Origin: Tritonibacter multivorans
Lineage (GTDB): Bacteria; Pseudomonadota; Alphaproteobacteria; Rhodobacterales; Rhodobacteraceae
DNA: 64,000 nucleotides
Assembly: GCF_001458415.1 (NCBI RefSeq)
Contig: NZ_CYSD01000018.1
Location: 35,763-99,762, forward strand
Direction of reading: 5' to 3'
A program made the position numbers and the translations under genes. How positions within the stretch are numbered: the first letter of the stretch is position 1; each line of letters starts with the position of its first letter. Below, in pieces: positions 34,026-42,630 of this stretch. Under the pieces are notes generated by a model. The model did no database searches. It was not told the origin of the DNA and was given only the letters and a program-made list of their open reading frames with translations.

Positions 34026-34439
34026 ATGGCTGATACGATGCAATTTGACCTGGTGAGCCCCGAGCGGAGCCTTGCTTCGCTCCAGGCCACCGCGGTCCAA
34101 ATCCCCGGTGCCGAGGGTGACATGACGGCGATGCCGCTTCATGCGCCCGCGCTCACCACCCTGCGTCCCGGTGTCCTGAAGGTCGAAAGCCCCGAAGGCA
34201 ACGCGGAATACCTCGTCACAGGCGGTTTCGCCCAGATCGGTGCTGAGGGCCTCTCCGTCCTCGCCGAGAAGGCGCTGCCCATGGACGAAGTGACCCGTGC
34301 GCATCTGGACGAGCTCATCGAGGAAGCCCGCGCGATGTACAAAACCGCGCAAGAGGCCGACGGCCCGCATGGTCTGGTGGAAGATGCCGCCAAACTGCTC
34401 GCGGACATGGAAGCCCTGGGCACCCATATGGCCCTCTGA
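34026..34439 (+). CDS. atpC: ATP synthase F1 epsilon subunit
   Basis: A 137-residue inhibitory rotor subunit. [30 protein letters not shown] and the [18 protein letters not shown] beta-sandwich motif identify it; a short helical C-terminus follows. Last gene of atpHAGDC, directly followed by hairpins and a terminator. Confidence 0.95.
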   Translation: MADTMQFDLVSPERSLASLQATAVQIPGAEGDMTAMPLHAPALTTLRPGVLKVESPEGNAEYLVTGGFAQIGAEGLSVLAEKALPMDEVTRAHLDELIEEARAMYKTAQEADGPHGLVEDAAKLLADMEALGTHMAL

Positions 34440-34447
34440 TTGGCTCA

Positions 34448-34520
34448 GTTGCCCGGTTTGAGGCTGGGCAACGCATGATAAATAGAGAACGGCCCGCGCA
34501 TCCCGCGCGGGCCGTTTTTT
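34448..34520 (+). terminator. atp operon terminator
   Basis: A strong Rho-independent terminator at 34488-34520: perfect 12-bp stem (AACGGCCCGCGC and complement), loop ATCCC, then a T-run. A second 7-bp hairpin (GTTGCCC / GGGCAAC, 34448-34472) lies between the atpC stop and this terminator and may protect the mRNA end. Confidence 0.95.
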
Positions 34521-34588
34521 GCTGCCGGTTGTCTTGGTTTAACCCCGAGCTCTAGAAGATCAATTCAGGACCAGAAACACTGAAAAGT

Positions 34589-35581
34589 TTACGACGTACT
34601 CTTGGCCCGATATTTCGCATAAACATCCCAGCCGGTTAAATAGGCTTTTTTTCTAAGTGCCCTATGTACTCGATTAAGTGTGCCATCGCTGCCGATATTT
34701 CGTACTTTCGCACGCCAATGTTGTCCTAAGTCGCCGACGTCTGGCCAACTAAGCCGACGAGCAAACGTCCCTACGCTACCCTCGTGAAAAATTGGCTGAA
34801 CGACATGGAGAGACAAGTGACCATTGCTTTCCTTATGGATTTCCAAGCAAGCTTTTCCTCGGTAGCGCTTATCTAGTGGCCATTGAAAATAACTCCACTC
34901 CAAGCCGTTAAAGGTCGCATTTTCTGGTAGTTCTTCCGACTCAGCCCGCTGTTCTTGCCAGTCCTTCTCCAGTACTTTCGGATCGGCATTCCCTTCGGAA
35001 ATTATCACGGGTAGTGCGCCAAATACGTCGGCACGTCGGAGGAACGTGTCTATTGGATTCTCTCTGCCAGCATCACCATCTGCGTTATACGTGCAGGTCA
35101 CTGTAGAAGCGAGCGTTCGGCGACCGAACCGCTCGCGACACATTTGGAGGTGCTCTTCGGACGCACTCTTGCCTTTACGATAGAATTTTTTTGCCAATTC
35201 AAATGCCGAACTTGCGTCGTCGCCTTTCATCATAGCTGCGGCTTCGTCATGGCCAGTTTCATTCCAGCACAAGCCAGGAGCGGACGCATTAGCTGAACCT
35301 AGAACAGCTCGTTTTTCTGATGCGTAGATCTTAGAGTGGAGCGTAGGGTGAACTCGAACGCGGCCAGGAAGAATCTTCATTAATGCCTCAAGTTCTTCAG
35401 GATTCGTACCACCGTGCGCAACGTTAAGAACGACATGCACTTGCTCAGCTCGCGAAGTAAGTTTTAGCGCATCAGTCGCACCACGCCCCCAATAGGAAAC
35501 AGCGAGAAAAATTTCGCCGTTTGCCTCGCAGACTTTGCAGGCTTTTTTTGATATCTCTTTGCCAGTTATCGCTTTGGGCAC
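34589..35581 (-). CDS. Phospholipase D-like domain protein
   Basis: A 330-residue protein with one PLD-type half site: HPTLHSKIYASEKRAVLGSANAS gives H-x-K, then G-S-x-N, although the Asp of a full HKD motif is replaced (AS-E). PLD-fold proteins of this size include nucleases. The remainder has no recognised domain. GTG start with AGAGGA 8 bp upstream. The gene is visibly AT-richer than both flanks and stands alone, opposite to the atp operon, suggesting horizontal gain. A DNA-processing or defence role is possible but unproven. Confidence 0.65.
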   Translation of the reverse strand: MPKAITGKEISKKACKVCEANGEIFLAVSYWGRGATDALKLTSRAEQVHVVLNVAHGGTNPEELEALMKILPGRVRVHPTLHSKIYASEKRAVLGSANASAPGLCWNETGHDEAAAMMKGDDASSAFELAKKFYRKGKSASEEHLQMCRERFGRRTLASTVTCTYNADGDAGRENPIDTFLRRADVFGALPVIISEGNADPKVLEKDWQEQRAESEELPENATFNGLEWSYFQWPLDKRYRGKACLEIHKESNGHLSLHVVQPIFHEGSVGTFARRLSWPDVGDLGQHWRAKVRNIGSDGTLNRVHRALRKKAYLTGWDVYAKYRAKSTS

Positions 35582-35868
35582 TTAAATAGTCCTCTTTGAG
35601 TTTAACGATTCTATCTCGAAGTTTTAGCTTTTTCACCCGTGGATTGTAGAAATCTCACCTCTACGGCAAAATATGCGCGAAACACTCGGGCATTCCTCGC
35701 TCATAGAGTATTTTCTCCTCTTGTCGTTTCAGCCCAGCTCTTATTGGACAACTGCTGAAGCTTTCGCGACACTCCACAATCTCAGCTGTCGGGAGAGGGG
35801 CTTTGACGGTGGTGTTTCCCTTTTGTTAACCATGGGAGAGGTAATCTGAGCGCGACAGGATGTGAGAT
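35582..35868 (+). other. Intergenic region, AT-rich to GC-rich transition
   Basis: It contains no gene candidate. The AT-rich character of the PLD-like gene persists to about 35,760 and then returns to the local GC-rich composition, which may mark one edge of the inserted segment. Confidence 0.4.
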
Positions 35869-36246
35869 ATGGAAGAAAAGGAAAAGCCTCAGATGTTTAT
35901 GCGATTGAGCGGCCCGCGTACCGCGATCTCTCAGGGCGACGTAGAGGTATTCTCGGAATTTGAAGAAGGGGGCGAAATGTGGACGGGCGCGGGGGGGCGC
36001 GAACGGCGCATTCACGTGACCTTTGACAATGCCTATTCCGCGCCGCCTGCCGTGTTTGTGTCGCCCTCTTTGATGGATATGCACAATGAAGGGGCCTATC
36101 GCGCCGAACTGGTTGCCGAAGACATCACCTGCGCAGGCTTTGATGTGGTCTTCCGCACCTGGTCCGACAGCCGCGTTGCCCGTGTGCGCGCCGCTTGGAT
36201 GGCGATGGGCGAAATGGCCTATGAGGACGACTGGAACATCGACTGA
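35869..36246 (+). CDS. H-type lectin domain protein
   Basis: A 125-residue protein whose C-terminal two thirds form an H-type lectin domain: RRIHVTFDNAYSAPPAVFVS, then LVAEDITCAGFDVVFRTWSDS and VRAAWMAMGE, the six-stranded fold that binds GalNAc-type sugars in eukaryotic members. No signal peptide is seen. AGGATG precedes the ATG. Ligand unknown. Confidence 0.75.
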   Translation: MEEKEKPQMFMRLSGPRTAISQGDVEVFSEFEEGGEMWTGAGGRERRIHVTFDNAYSAPPAVFVSPSLMDMHNEGAYRAELVAEDITCAGFDVVFRTWSDSRVARVRAAWMAMGEMAYEDDWNID

Positions 36247-36339
36247 TGTGAAGTTTCTGTAACAGGGCAAGAACTGCATTGCCCGGCACAGGTCTCTTAC
36301 CCAATCTGCGCCTGACTTTGCCAGATGGGGGTGCCCGAC

Positions 36340-37128
36340 ATGTTCCAGATCGACACCGCCGCTGAGGTGCTTCTGCGGCTCTGTGATGCCGCGAGACCCA
36401 TTGTCCGCGACCATTGGCTCAGCCCGAAACAGGTGGATTATAAATCCGACGGCAGCCTGCTGACCCAGGCGGATCTGGCCGTTGAACGCCTGCTGCGCGA
36501 CGGGCTGCGCGCGGCGTTTCCCGATCATGGCCTCTTGGGCGAAGAATACGGCGCTGACGCGGCCGAGCGGGACTACACTTGGGTCATTGATCCGATCGAC
36601 GGCACGCGCCCCTATGGGTTTGGGCTGCCAAATTTCGCCTCTCTTGCGGCGCTCTGCCACCACGGGCGGCCCATCTTGGGGATGATCGACCTGCCGCTGC
36701 TGGACGTGCGTTACATTGGCATTGCGGGGCAGGGCACGTGGCTCAATGGGCGCAAACTGCAGGTCAGCGCCACAAAGCAGCTGTCGCAGGCCCATGGGAT
36801 GCTGGCCAATCACGACAGTTTCACCGATGGCACCGATGCCGCCTATGACGCCCTGCGCGCCCGTCTGCGCGCCACGGCCTTTGATGGCGGCTCTCCGGCC
36901 TATGGTGCGCTGGCGGCGGGCAAGATCGACCTGTGCCTGAATGGGCCGGACCTGAACGCGCATGACATCTGCGCGCTGGTGCCGGTGGTCGAGGGGGCAG
37001 GGGGCGTTGTGACCTCCTGGCAGGGGGAGCCGCTGACCTTGGCCTCCAGTGGCGCCATTGTGGCCTCCGCGACGGCGCAGCTGCATGACGCGGCGCTGAC
37101 GGAGATCGCGGGCGCAATGACCCCGTAA
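36340..37128 (+). CDS. Inositol monophosphatase / histidinol phosphatase family protein
   Basis: A 262-residue Mg-dependent phosphatase. The metal-binding set is present: DGSLLTQADLAVE, LLGEEYG (GEE), VIDPIDGTRPY (DPIDGT) and the C-terminal LNAHDICALVPVVEGAGG, where the usual WD is HD. GGGGG 8 bp upstream favours the ATG at 36340 over 36325. Substrate could be inositol phosphate, histidinol phosphate or PAP; the sequence alone does not decide. Confidence 0.85.
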   Translation: MFQIDTAAEVLLRLCDAARPIVRDHWLSPKQVDYKSDGSLLTQADLAVERLLRDGLRAAFPDHGLLGEEYGADAAERDYTWVIDPIDGTRPYGFGLPNFASLAALCHHGRPILGMIDLPLLDVRYIGIAGQGTWLNGRKLQVSATKQLSQAHGMLANHDSFTDGTDAAYDALRARLRATAFDGGSPAYGALAAGKIDLCLNGPDLNAHDICALVPVVEGAGGVVTSWQGEPLTLASSGAIVASATAQLHDAALTEIAGAMTP

Positions 37129-37211
37129 CACGCCTGTGCCCTTGTCCTGTGACGCGAGGCCCTGCAGGGTGCTTCAACACTGGGGGATTCAACACTGGGA
37201 CGGGGGATGAC

Positions 37212-37586
37212 ATGAAACAGATCACAGGCGGCTGTCTTTGCGGCGCGGTGCGCTTCACCGCGCAGGGCGCGCCCAGCCGGGTCGGCATCTGCCACTGCCT
37301 GGACTGCCGCAAACACCACGGGGCGGCGTTTTTTGCCGCTGCCATCTTTCCAGAAGAGGCGGTCGAGGTCACAGGCAAACTCAGCGCCTACGAAGGCCGC
37401 GCCTTCTGCCCCACCTGCGGCAGTTCGGTGCTGGCACGATCGGACGGAGAGGTCGAACTCCACCTCGGCGCATTGGACGACCCCGGCCAGTTCACCCCCG
37501 AATACGAGCTCTGGACCATCCGCCGCGAACCCTGGCTGTCCCCGGTCCCCGGCGCGCGCCAGTATCCCCGTAACAAAGATCCCTAG
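37212..37586 (+). CDS. GFA-family zinc protein
   Basis: A 124-residue protein with the GFA/Mss4-like zinc pattern: GGCLCGAVRFTA, CHCLDCRKHHGA and FCPTCGSSV. The family is named after a glutathione-dependent formaldehyde-activating enzyme, but most members have no proven reaction. GGGGGA precedes the ATG. Just upstream a 15-bp unit beginning TTCAACACTGGG is duplicated in tandem (37173-37199). Confidence 0.88.
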   Translation: MKQITGGCLCGAVRFTAQGAPSRVGICHCLDCRKHHGAAFFAAAIFPEEAVEVTGKLSAYEGRAFCPTCGSSVLARSDGEVELHLGALDDPGQFTPEYELWTIRREPWLSPVPGARQYPRNKDP

Positions 37587-37690
37587 CGCCCAAGTTGGCC
37601 CTTGTGGTTGCGCATCTTTTCCCTAAGGTCTGATCTTATTTCCGGCCCCATCATCTGGGGCACACATGATTTTTGATGATGTGATTTCCC

Positions 37691-38179
37691 ATGCGCATGT
37701 CCGCAATTCCCATCGTCCACCTGTTTGCAGGGCTGGCGATTTTCCGGTTTTTTGACCCCAATGCGCTGGCGGCTGTGGTCGGCATCGAGTGGCTGTCGGC
37801 GCGCGTCGCCGCGCTCTACGCCATTGGCCCCCACCACGCGGCGTTCTTTCTTGCGATCTTTCCAACTTTGTTGTTTTCGACCGTCTATTTCCTCCCGGCG
37901 CAGCGCGCCAGAATTCAAACCCGGCTCAGAGCCCAGAATGGTTTCAAGACAGAAACGATCGGGGGGGGCTTCTCGATTGTGCATTCCAATTCACGTGGGG
38001 CCGGGCTTTGCTGGGCTATGTGTGCGACTGGGCTTTTGGTCCAGATCTCTGGCTATTCTGACATTTGGGACAGCAGGTGGTGGGGGCTGCTGTTTCCAGG
38101 CGTTTTGTGGACCACTTGGCTTGGCGCGATCGGGCTGATCTCCACAATTCTGCTTGCAACAGGTGTGATAACAGAATGA
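37691..38179 (+). CDS. Hypothetical membrane protein
   Basis: A 162-residue protein with four likely membrane segments (AIPIVHLFAGLAIFRFF, HHAAFFLAIFPTLLFSTVYFL, GAGLCWAMCATGLLVQI, VLWTTWLGAIGLISTILLA). No family recognised. The ribosome-binding site is weak; an ATG at 37697 is an alternative start. It stands alone between GFA and prs. Confidence 0.55.
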   Translation: MRMSAIPIVHLFAGLAIFRFFDPNALAAVVGIEWLSARVAALYAIGPHHAAFFLAIFPTLLFSTVYFLPAQRARIQTRLRAQNGFKTETIGGGFSIVHSNSRGAGLCWAMCATGLLVQISGYSDIWDSRWWGLLFPGVLWTTWLGAIGLISTILLATGVITE

Positions 38180-38245
38180 GGGCGCAGGCCCCGCGCTTCT
38201 TTGCCCGCCCCCAATTCTTCTTTTGGCCCCAAATACTCCCGGAGC

Positions 38246-38263
38246 TCGAGGCGGGAGCCTCGA
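38246..38263. repeat. Short hairpin in a roseobacter-type intergenic motif
   Basis: Arms TCGAGGC and GCCTCGA flank GGGA. The upstream stretch TTTTGGCCCCAAATACTCCC resembles a motif I have seen repeatedly after genes in Rhodobacterales genomes; that recollection was not checked. Confidence 0.4.
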
Positions 38264-38282
38264 TCCAGCCTCTACGCCAAAG

Positions 38283-38312
38283 AAAAAGCCCCGCGACAGG
38301 GCGCAGGGCTTT
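38283..38312 (-). terminator. prs terminator
   Basis: On the minus strand, AAAGCCC and GGGCTTT arms (38312-38306 and 38291-38285) with an inner GCG/CGC helix are followed by T residues, 25 bp after the prs stop codon. Confidence 0.85.
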
Positions 38313-38336
38313 GATCTTGGTCCGTCCAGACCGGGT

Positions 38337-39362
38337 TTAGTCGCCAGCGCCCGGATACAGGCTCTCGTAGATCGGCGTCAGGGTCTTGTCTTCAAACAGA
38401 GACGAAACCGAGGTGCCGTGCCAGATGTTCAGGATCGCCTGGGTGAACAGCGGCGCGGTTGGCAGGATGCGGATGTTGGGCGCGTTCAGGATCGCCTCGG
38501 TCGGCTGGATCGAGTCGGTCAGCACCAGCGACTTCATCACCGAATTGGTCACACGTTCGACCGCCGGGCCGGACATAACACCGTGGCTGATATAGGCGTG
38601 CACTTCACGCGCCCCATTATCCAGCAGCACTTGCGCCGCCTTGCACAGGGTGCCAGCCGTGTCGCACATGTCGTCGACGATCAGGCAGATCTTGTCTTTG
38701 ACGTCGCCAATCACGGTCATCTCGGCCACTTCACCGGGCTTTTCGCGGCGTTTGTCGACGATCGACAGCGGCGCATTGATGCGCTTGGCCAGCTCGCGGG
38801 CGCGCGCCACGCCGCCGACGTCCGGGGACACCACCATAATGTCGCTCATCTGGTCTTCGAACTGGTCTTTGACGTCCAGCGCGAAAATCGGCGAAGCATA
38901 GAGGTTGTCGACCGGAATATCGAAAAAACCCTGAATCTGCGCTGCGTGCAAATCCAGGGTCAAAATACGTTCTACACCGGCACCGGTCAGCATATTGGCC
39001 ACCAGCTTGGCGGAAATCGGCGTCCGGGCCTTGGTGCGGCGGTCCTGGCGGGCGTAGCCAAAATAGGGGATCACGGCGGTGATCCGCTGGGCCGAAGAGC
39101 GACGCAGCGCATCGGCGATGATCAGAAGCTCCATCAGGTTGTCATTGGCCGGGTTCGATGTCGGCTGAATGATAAACATGTCCTCGCCACGAACGTTTTC
39201 ATAGACTTCGACGAAGATTTCGCCGTCATTGAAACGTTCGACACGCGCGTTCACCAGGTCCTGATCCACCCCACGGTGCAGGCTCATGCGACGGGCAATT
39301 GTCTTGGCAAGAGGGAGGTTTGCGTTCCCAGCAATAAGCTTAGGTTCGTTCAAGGTCGGCAT
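38337..39362 (-). CDS. prs: Ribose-phosphate pyrophosphokinase
   Basis: The 341-residue PRPP synthetase, which transfers pyrophosphate from ATP to ribose 5-phosphate. Seen: [45 protein letters not shown] and the PRPP loop [18 protein letters not shown]. The start at 39362 gives [12 protein letters not shown] with GGGGA upstream. It is longer than the E. coli enzyme (315), mainly through loops around residues 200-230. Single transcription unit. Confidence 0.96.
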   Translation of the reverse strand: MPTLNEPKLIAGNANLPLAKTIARRMSLHRGVDQDLVNARVERFNDGEIFVEVYENVRGEDMFIIQPTSNPANDNLMELLIIADALRRSSAQRITAVIPYFGYARQDRRTKARTPISAKLVANMLTGAGVERILTLDLHAAQIQGFFDIPVDNLYASPIFALDVKDQFEDQMSDIMVVSPDVGGVARARELAKRINAPLSIVDKRREKPGEVAEMTVIGDVKDKICLIVDDMCDTAGTLCKAAQVLLDNGAREVHAYISHGVMSGPAVERVTNSVMKSLVLTDSIQPTEAILNAPNIRILPTAPLFTQAILNIWHGTSVSSLFEDKTLTPIYESLYPGAGD

Positions 39363-40015
39363 TGGCTGTAATCCCCGAGCAGCAATGTGACAGATTCGTG
39401 ATGTAGGCACCGCTTAACATGGCATTTGACGCAGGCATAGGTCTGAGCTGCAGGAAATCAAAATCGATTTCCAAAGGGTTTTGGGTGGACATTGCAGCCT
39501 GAAAAACACGGGGAAGACGGGCCGCCAGATCGGGCGATCCTCAGGTCCGGCTTTGATAGCGCTCACAATTTGACCCTTCTGCCCGATCCGTCAATTGGCC
39601 GGTCAAACGGGAAATATGGACCCGCCCGAAGGCGGGCCCCATCGTCATGAAAATTCCTTGGTCTGCGTGCGCTGTGTCAGGCAATACCTTTCACGGCTGC
39701 GCGCAGCAGGGCCATAACCCCAGCCTGGCCCAGTCAATCTGCCGTCAGCCCGTTCTGGGCTGCGAATAGCCTTGTCTTGATATGGATCCCGAAGGGCAAC
39801 AGCCTGAAAACCGGCTGCCTCCTCTTTGCCCAACGGGCAGTGTCGCGCGTTCCGCACCCTCGAGACCTATACCAAACAACTCGTCACCTATACGAAAGTG
39901 CGTCCTGCTATCCTTAGGTAAAGCGATCGCTAAAATTTTCGCAATCGCCATTCAGGAAACAGTCTGTTGATCGGAAAAAACCTAAGGAAAATCGGCAAAA
40001 CCCTATGGCTTATGG
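39363..40015 (-). other. Intergenic region upstream of prs
   Basis: No convincing gene. A GC hairpin with a CGAA loop (39621-39636; UUCG loop on the minus strand) resembles the hairpin between nrtA and nrtB. Further on, ACCTATAC occurs twice 24 bp apart (39868-39893). The end of the region is AT-rich and contains GCGATCGC. Confidence 0.45.
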
Positions 40016-40489
40016 TTAACCGAGCGGCTCCTCGATGATATGATCTTCCCAATCTTCTTCGGGTGTGTCGAATTCGGAAACAGTCCAACCTTGGACCGAG
40101 ACGCCGGCCGCGTGCACACTGTTGGGATCGCCAGTCAGCAGCGGATGCCAGTCGGGCAGGGGCTCTCCCTTCCACAGACGGCGATAGGCGCAGGTCTGCG
40201 GCATCCAATAGGCATGGGTGTCCAGATTTTCCGGCTTCAGGCTGATACATTCGGGAATGAATTTGTGGCGCGTCTCGTAATGGGCGCATTGGCAGGTGCG
40301 ATCATCCAGCAGCCGACACGCGACACGGGTCAGCGCGACTTCGCCGGTGTCCTCATCTTCAAGCTTGTTGAGGCAGCATTTGCCGCAGCCATCGCACAGG
40401 GCTTCCCATTCCTTATCGGACAGTTTGTCCAAAGGTTTCTTTTCCCAGAAACGCGGAGAGAGGCCGCTGCGGTCGATTTTATTGGTCAT
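40016..40489 (-). CDS. YcgN-like Cys-cluster protein
   Basis: A 157-residue protein of the UPF0260/YcgN family. FWEKKPLDKLSDKEWEALCDGCGKCCLNKLED is the N-terminal signature (CxxCxxCC, residues about 29-36), followed by RVACRLLDDRTCQCAHYETR and MPQTCAYRRLWKGEPLPDWHPL. The Cys pattern suggests bound Fe-S or zinc. The start at 40489 (MTNKIDRSGLSPRFWE) matches family length. It lies 25 bp after ribF on the same strand. Function unknown. Confidence 0.85.
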   Translation of the reverse strand: MTNKIDRSGLSPRFWEKKPLDKLSDKEWEALCDGCGKCCLNKLEDEDTGEVALTRVACRLLDDRTCQCAHYETRHKFIPECISLKPENLDTHAYWMPQTCAYRRLWKGEPLPDWHPLLTGDPNSVHAAGVSVQGWTVSEFDTPEEDWEDHIIEEPLG

Positions 40490-40514
40490 AGGGTCCTGAC
40501 TTTCATCCTGGCTT

Positions 40515-41447
40515 TCAAAGCTGGGAGAGGATGTCGCGCGCGCGGTCACAATCGTCCTGCATCTGCGCCATCAGCGCGTCGAGCCCGTCGAATGTCATCT
40601 CCGGGCGCAGATAATCCACCAGCCCAACCGACAGGGTCGCCCCATAAAGGTTGCCGGTGAAATCGAACAGGAAGGTTTCAATATTCGGGTGGTCGCCATC
40701 AAACATGGGCCGGATGCCCACGGATGCGGCGCCGTGATAGCTGCCCGTGTGGGGGCCATCCAGCACGTCCACAAGCACCGCATAGACGCCAAAGGCGGGC
40801 ATATGCAGCCCGTCAATCGACTGGTTCGCGGTGGGAAAGCCCATGGTGCGGCCGCGTTGTTCGCCGCCGATCACCTCGCCCTCAATGCGGTGCCAATGGC
40901 CCAGCATTGCGGCGGCATCGCGCGGGCGGCCTTCGCTCAGCGCGCGGCGAATGGCGGTCGAAGACACAGTGTCCTCTGAATACTCCATCAAAGGCGCGAC
41001 ACTGACGCCAAAGCCCATCTCGGCGCCGAACGCCTTCAGGTCCTCAACCGTGCCCGCGCGCCCCTTGCCGAAACAGAAATCCGCGCCCACAACCACATGG
41101 GCCAGCCCCAGCCCATCGGCAATCACCTGCTGGGCAAAGTCACGTGGGCTGAGCGACGACAGCGCCTGATTGAAGTTCAGCTGATAGAGCTTCTCAACGC
41201 CGACCTTCTCCAGCCGGTGCGCGCGCGCCTCGGCCGACATCAGCCGGAAGGCCGGCGCATCGGGGGCAAAAAATTCGCGCGGGTGCGGCTCAAAGGTCAT
41301 CACGCCCAAAGGCGCATCTGGTGCCGCCTGACGTGCCAGTTCGATCACCGACAGGTGACCCCGGTGAACCCCGTCGAAATTGCCGATCGCCACGGTTGCA
41401 CCGCGATCTTCGGGTTCCACGTATTGATAATCTCGAATGATGCGCAT
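40515..41447 (-). CDS. ribF: Riboflavin kinase / FAD synthetase
   Basis: A 310-residue bifunctional enzyme making FMN and then FAD. The N-terminal nucleotidyltransferase domain has AIGNFDGVHRGHLSVI and VVVGADFCFGKGRAG plus TVSSTAIRRALSEG; the C-terminal kinase domain has GEVIGGEQRGRTMGFPTAN (the PTAN motif) and ASVGIRPMFDG with IETFLFDF. Start MRIIRDYQYV at 41447. Followed by the YcgN-like gene; upstream is a 400-bp gap and then maoC. Confidence 0.95.
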   Translation of the reverse strand: MRIIRDYQYVEPEDRGATVAIGNFDGVHRGHLSVIELARQAAPDAPLGVMTFEPHPREFFAPDAPAFRLMSAEARAHRLEKVGVEKLYQLNFNQALSSLSPRDFAQQVIADGLGLAHVVVGADFCFGKGRAGTVEDLKAFGAEMGFGVSVAPLMEYSEDTVSSTAIRRALSEGRPRDAAAMLGHWHRIEGEVIGGEQRGRTMGFPTANQSIDGLHMPAFGVYAVLVDVLDGPHTGSYHGAASVGIRPMFDGDHPNIETFLFDFTGNLYGATLSVGLVDYLRPEMTFDGLDALMAQMQDDCDRARDILSQL

Positions 41448-41848
41448 GATCGCATGCCTAGCCGCGTGCGCAGGGGCATGCAAGGTGGATCAATGCCTCC
41501 GTTGCCCATTGACCGCACGCCCGCTTGGGGAAATCGCAAACCCCACCCGCCATACTGGCCCGGATCGATCAACCAGAAGGGCGCAGGCCTCCGCTGTGGG
41601 CGGGGTTGCGCATATTCAGAGACCGCCCCGCCAAAACGGGGATCGTCTTGCGACCGCAGGAACGAACAGGCCTTGCGAGGCATGTCCCCCTCTGACCAAA
41701 GGCGGTGCCGCCTTCCTTTCTGCGCCTTTACAGACAAACAGGGCGCACAGCTTCGAACCAGAAAAAACCGCCCATCCCGAGCAGGGAGAGGGCGGCCAAA
41801 GTGCGGGCCCACATACGTGGAAAAGACCCGGGGAAGAAGAGAGGTGTG
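41448..41848 (-). other. Gap between maoC and ribF, with maoC terminator
   Basis: No gene recognised. On the minus strand a terminator at 41795-41762 has 6-bp arms (CCGCCC / GGGCGG), a 16-nt interior and six T residues, about 55 bp after the maoC stop. The rest (41450-41760) shows no structure that I can interpret. Confidence 0.6.
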
Positions 41849-42292
41849 TCAGTCGAATTTGCGCGAGGGCGCCATCACCATGGCCTCGCCAACCAGAACT
41901 TTTTTGCCATCGACCACGCAGCGGCAATCCAGTTTGACCCGGCGTTTGTCGATCTCGATGCCGGTGACCTCGACCTCGGCCAGCACCATGTCGCCGGGGC
42001 GCACGGGCGCGAGGAACTTCAGGTTCTGGCTCATGTAGATGGTGCCATGACCGGGCAGCTGTTCACCGATCACCGCCGAAATCAGCCCGGCGGTCAGCAT
42101 GCCATGGGCAATGCGCCCCTGAAACAGGGTGTCGCGGGCATAGTCTTCGTCCAGATGCACCGGATTACGGTCGGTCGAGACCTTGGCGAACATTTCAATG
42201 TCCTCATCGGTCACCTGTTTGCGCAGGTAGCGGACCATGCCCATCTCGATGTCTTCGATGCAAATGGTGCCGCGTTCGAAATTGTCCAACAT
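41849..42292 (-). CDS. MaoC-family (R)-enoyl-CoA hydratase-like protein
   Basis: A 147-residue hot-dog-fold protein. STDRNPVHLDEDYARDTLFQ and GRIAHGMLTAGLISAVIGEQLPG match the hydratase motif with its Asp-x-N-P-x-H catalytic signature. GGAG 7 bp before the ATG sets the start. Two palindromes lie in its upstream region (see 42319-42368). The Tn7-like island begins just beyond them, so the gene's original upstream neighbour is probably the HAD hydrolase now at 57.4 kb. Confidence 0.88.
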   Translation of the reverse strand: MLDNFERGTICIEDIEMGMVRYLRKQVTDEDIEMFAKVSTDRNPVHLDEDYARDTLFQGRIAHGMLTAGLISAVIGEQLPGHGTIYMSQNLKFLAPVRPGDMVLAEVEVTGIEIDKRRVKLDCRCVVDGKKVLVGEAMVMAPSRKFD

Positions 42293-42318
42293 GGTCCCCT
42301 CCGGCTGGAATCGCAGGC

Positions 42319-42368
42319 GCAACTTTGTAAGTTGCCGAAATTAAGTTACGCAACTTTATTACTTTGCG
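42319..42368 (-). promoter_or_regulatory. Twin palindromes upstream of maoC
   Basis: A perfect palindrome GCAACTT-TGT-AAGTTGC (42319-42335) and a related imperfect one, CGCAACTTTATTACTTTGCG (42349-42368), are centred about 31 bp apart, three helical turns. This looks like a pair of operators for a dimeric repressor controlling maoC; the regulator is not identified. Confidence 0.6.
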
Positions 42369-42404
42369 AGTGCAGAAAATCAAGAGGAAATGGTGTGCCC
42401 GAGG

Positions 42405-42466
42405 TGTAAAATTAGAGCCAGATAAACTTAAAGCGTGCGCAAATAAAAACTAAAAGCCTGCGCAAA
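42405..42466 (+). repeat. Left-end repeats of the island (possible transposase sites)
   Basis: AAACTTAAAGCGTGCGCAAA (42424-42443) and AAACTAAAAGCCTGCGCAAA (42447-42466) match at 17 of 20 bases and start 23 bp apart. A weaker copy may begin near 42408. TGT at 42405 could be the terminal trinucleotide typical of Tn7-like ends. The close spacing resembles the right end of Tn7. Confidence 0.65.
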
Positions 42467-42513
42467 GGCGGCAGTTCAAGGAGCTGTTCTCTGTTTATGT
42501 GTCTGATAAGACG

Positions 42514-42537
42514 AAAAAAGGAGCGCCTAGCGCTCCT
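42514..42537 (-). terminator. tniQ terminator
   Basis: On the minus strand a perfect 8-bp stem (AGGAGCGC / GCGCTCCT, 3-nt loop) is followed by six T residues, about 95 bp after the tniQ stop and between the gene and the island's left end. Confidence 0.88.
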
Positions 42538-42630
42538 CGACTGGTCTTCGCAGGCGACATTTTTGGGACTGCACTGCATGCGCTTACGCCCAATAGCTAC
42601 CATGTATGGTTTGAGCGCCCTAGGCGTCTA

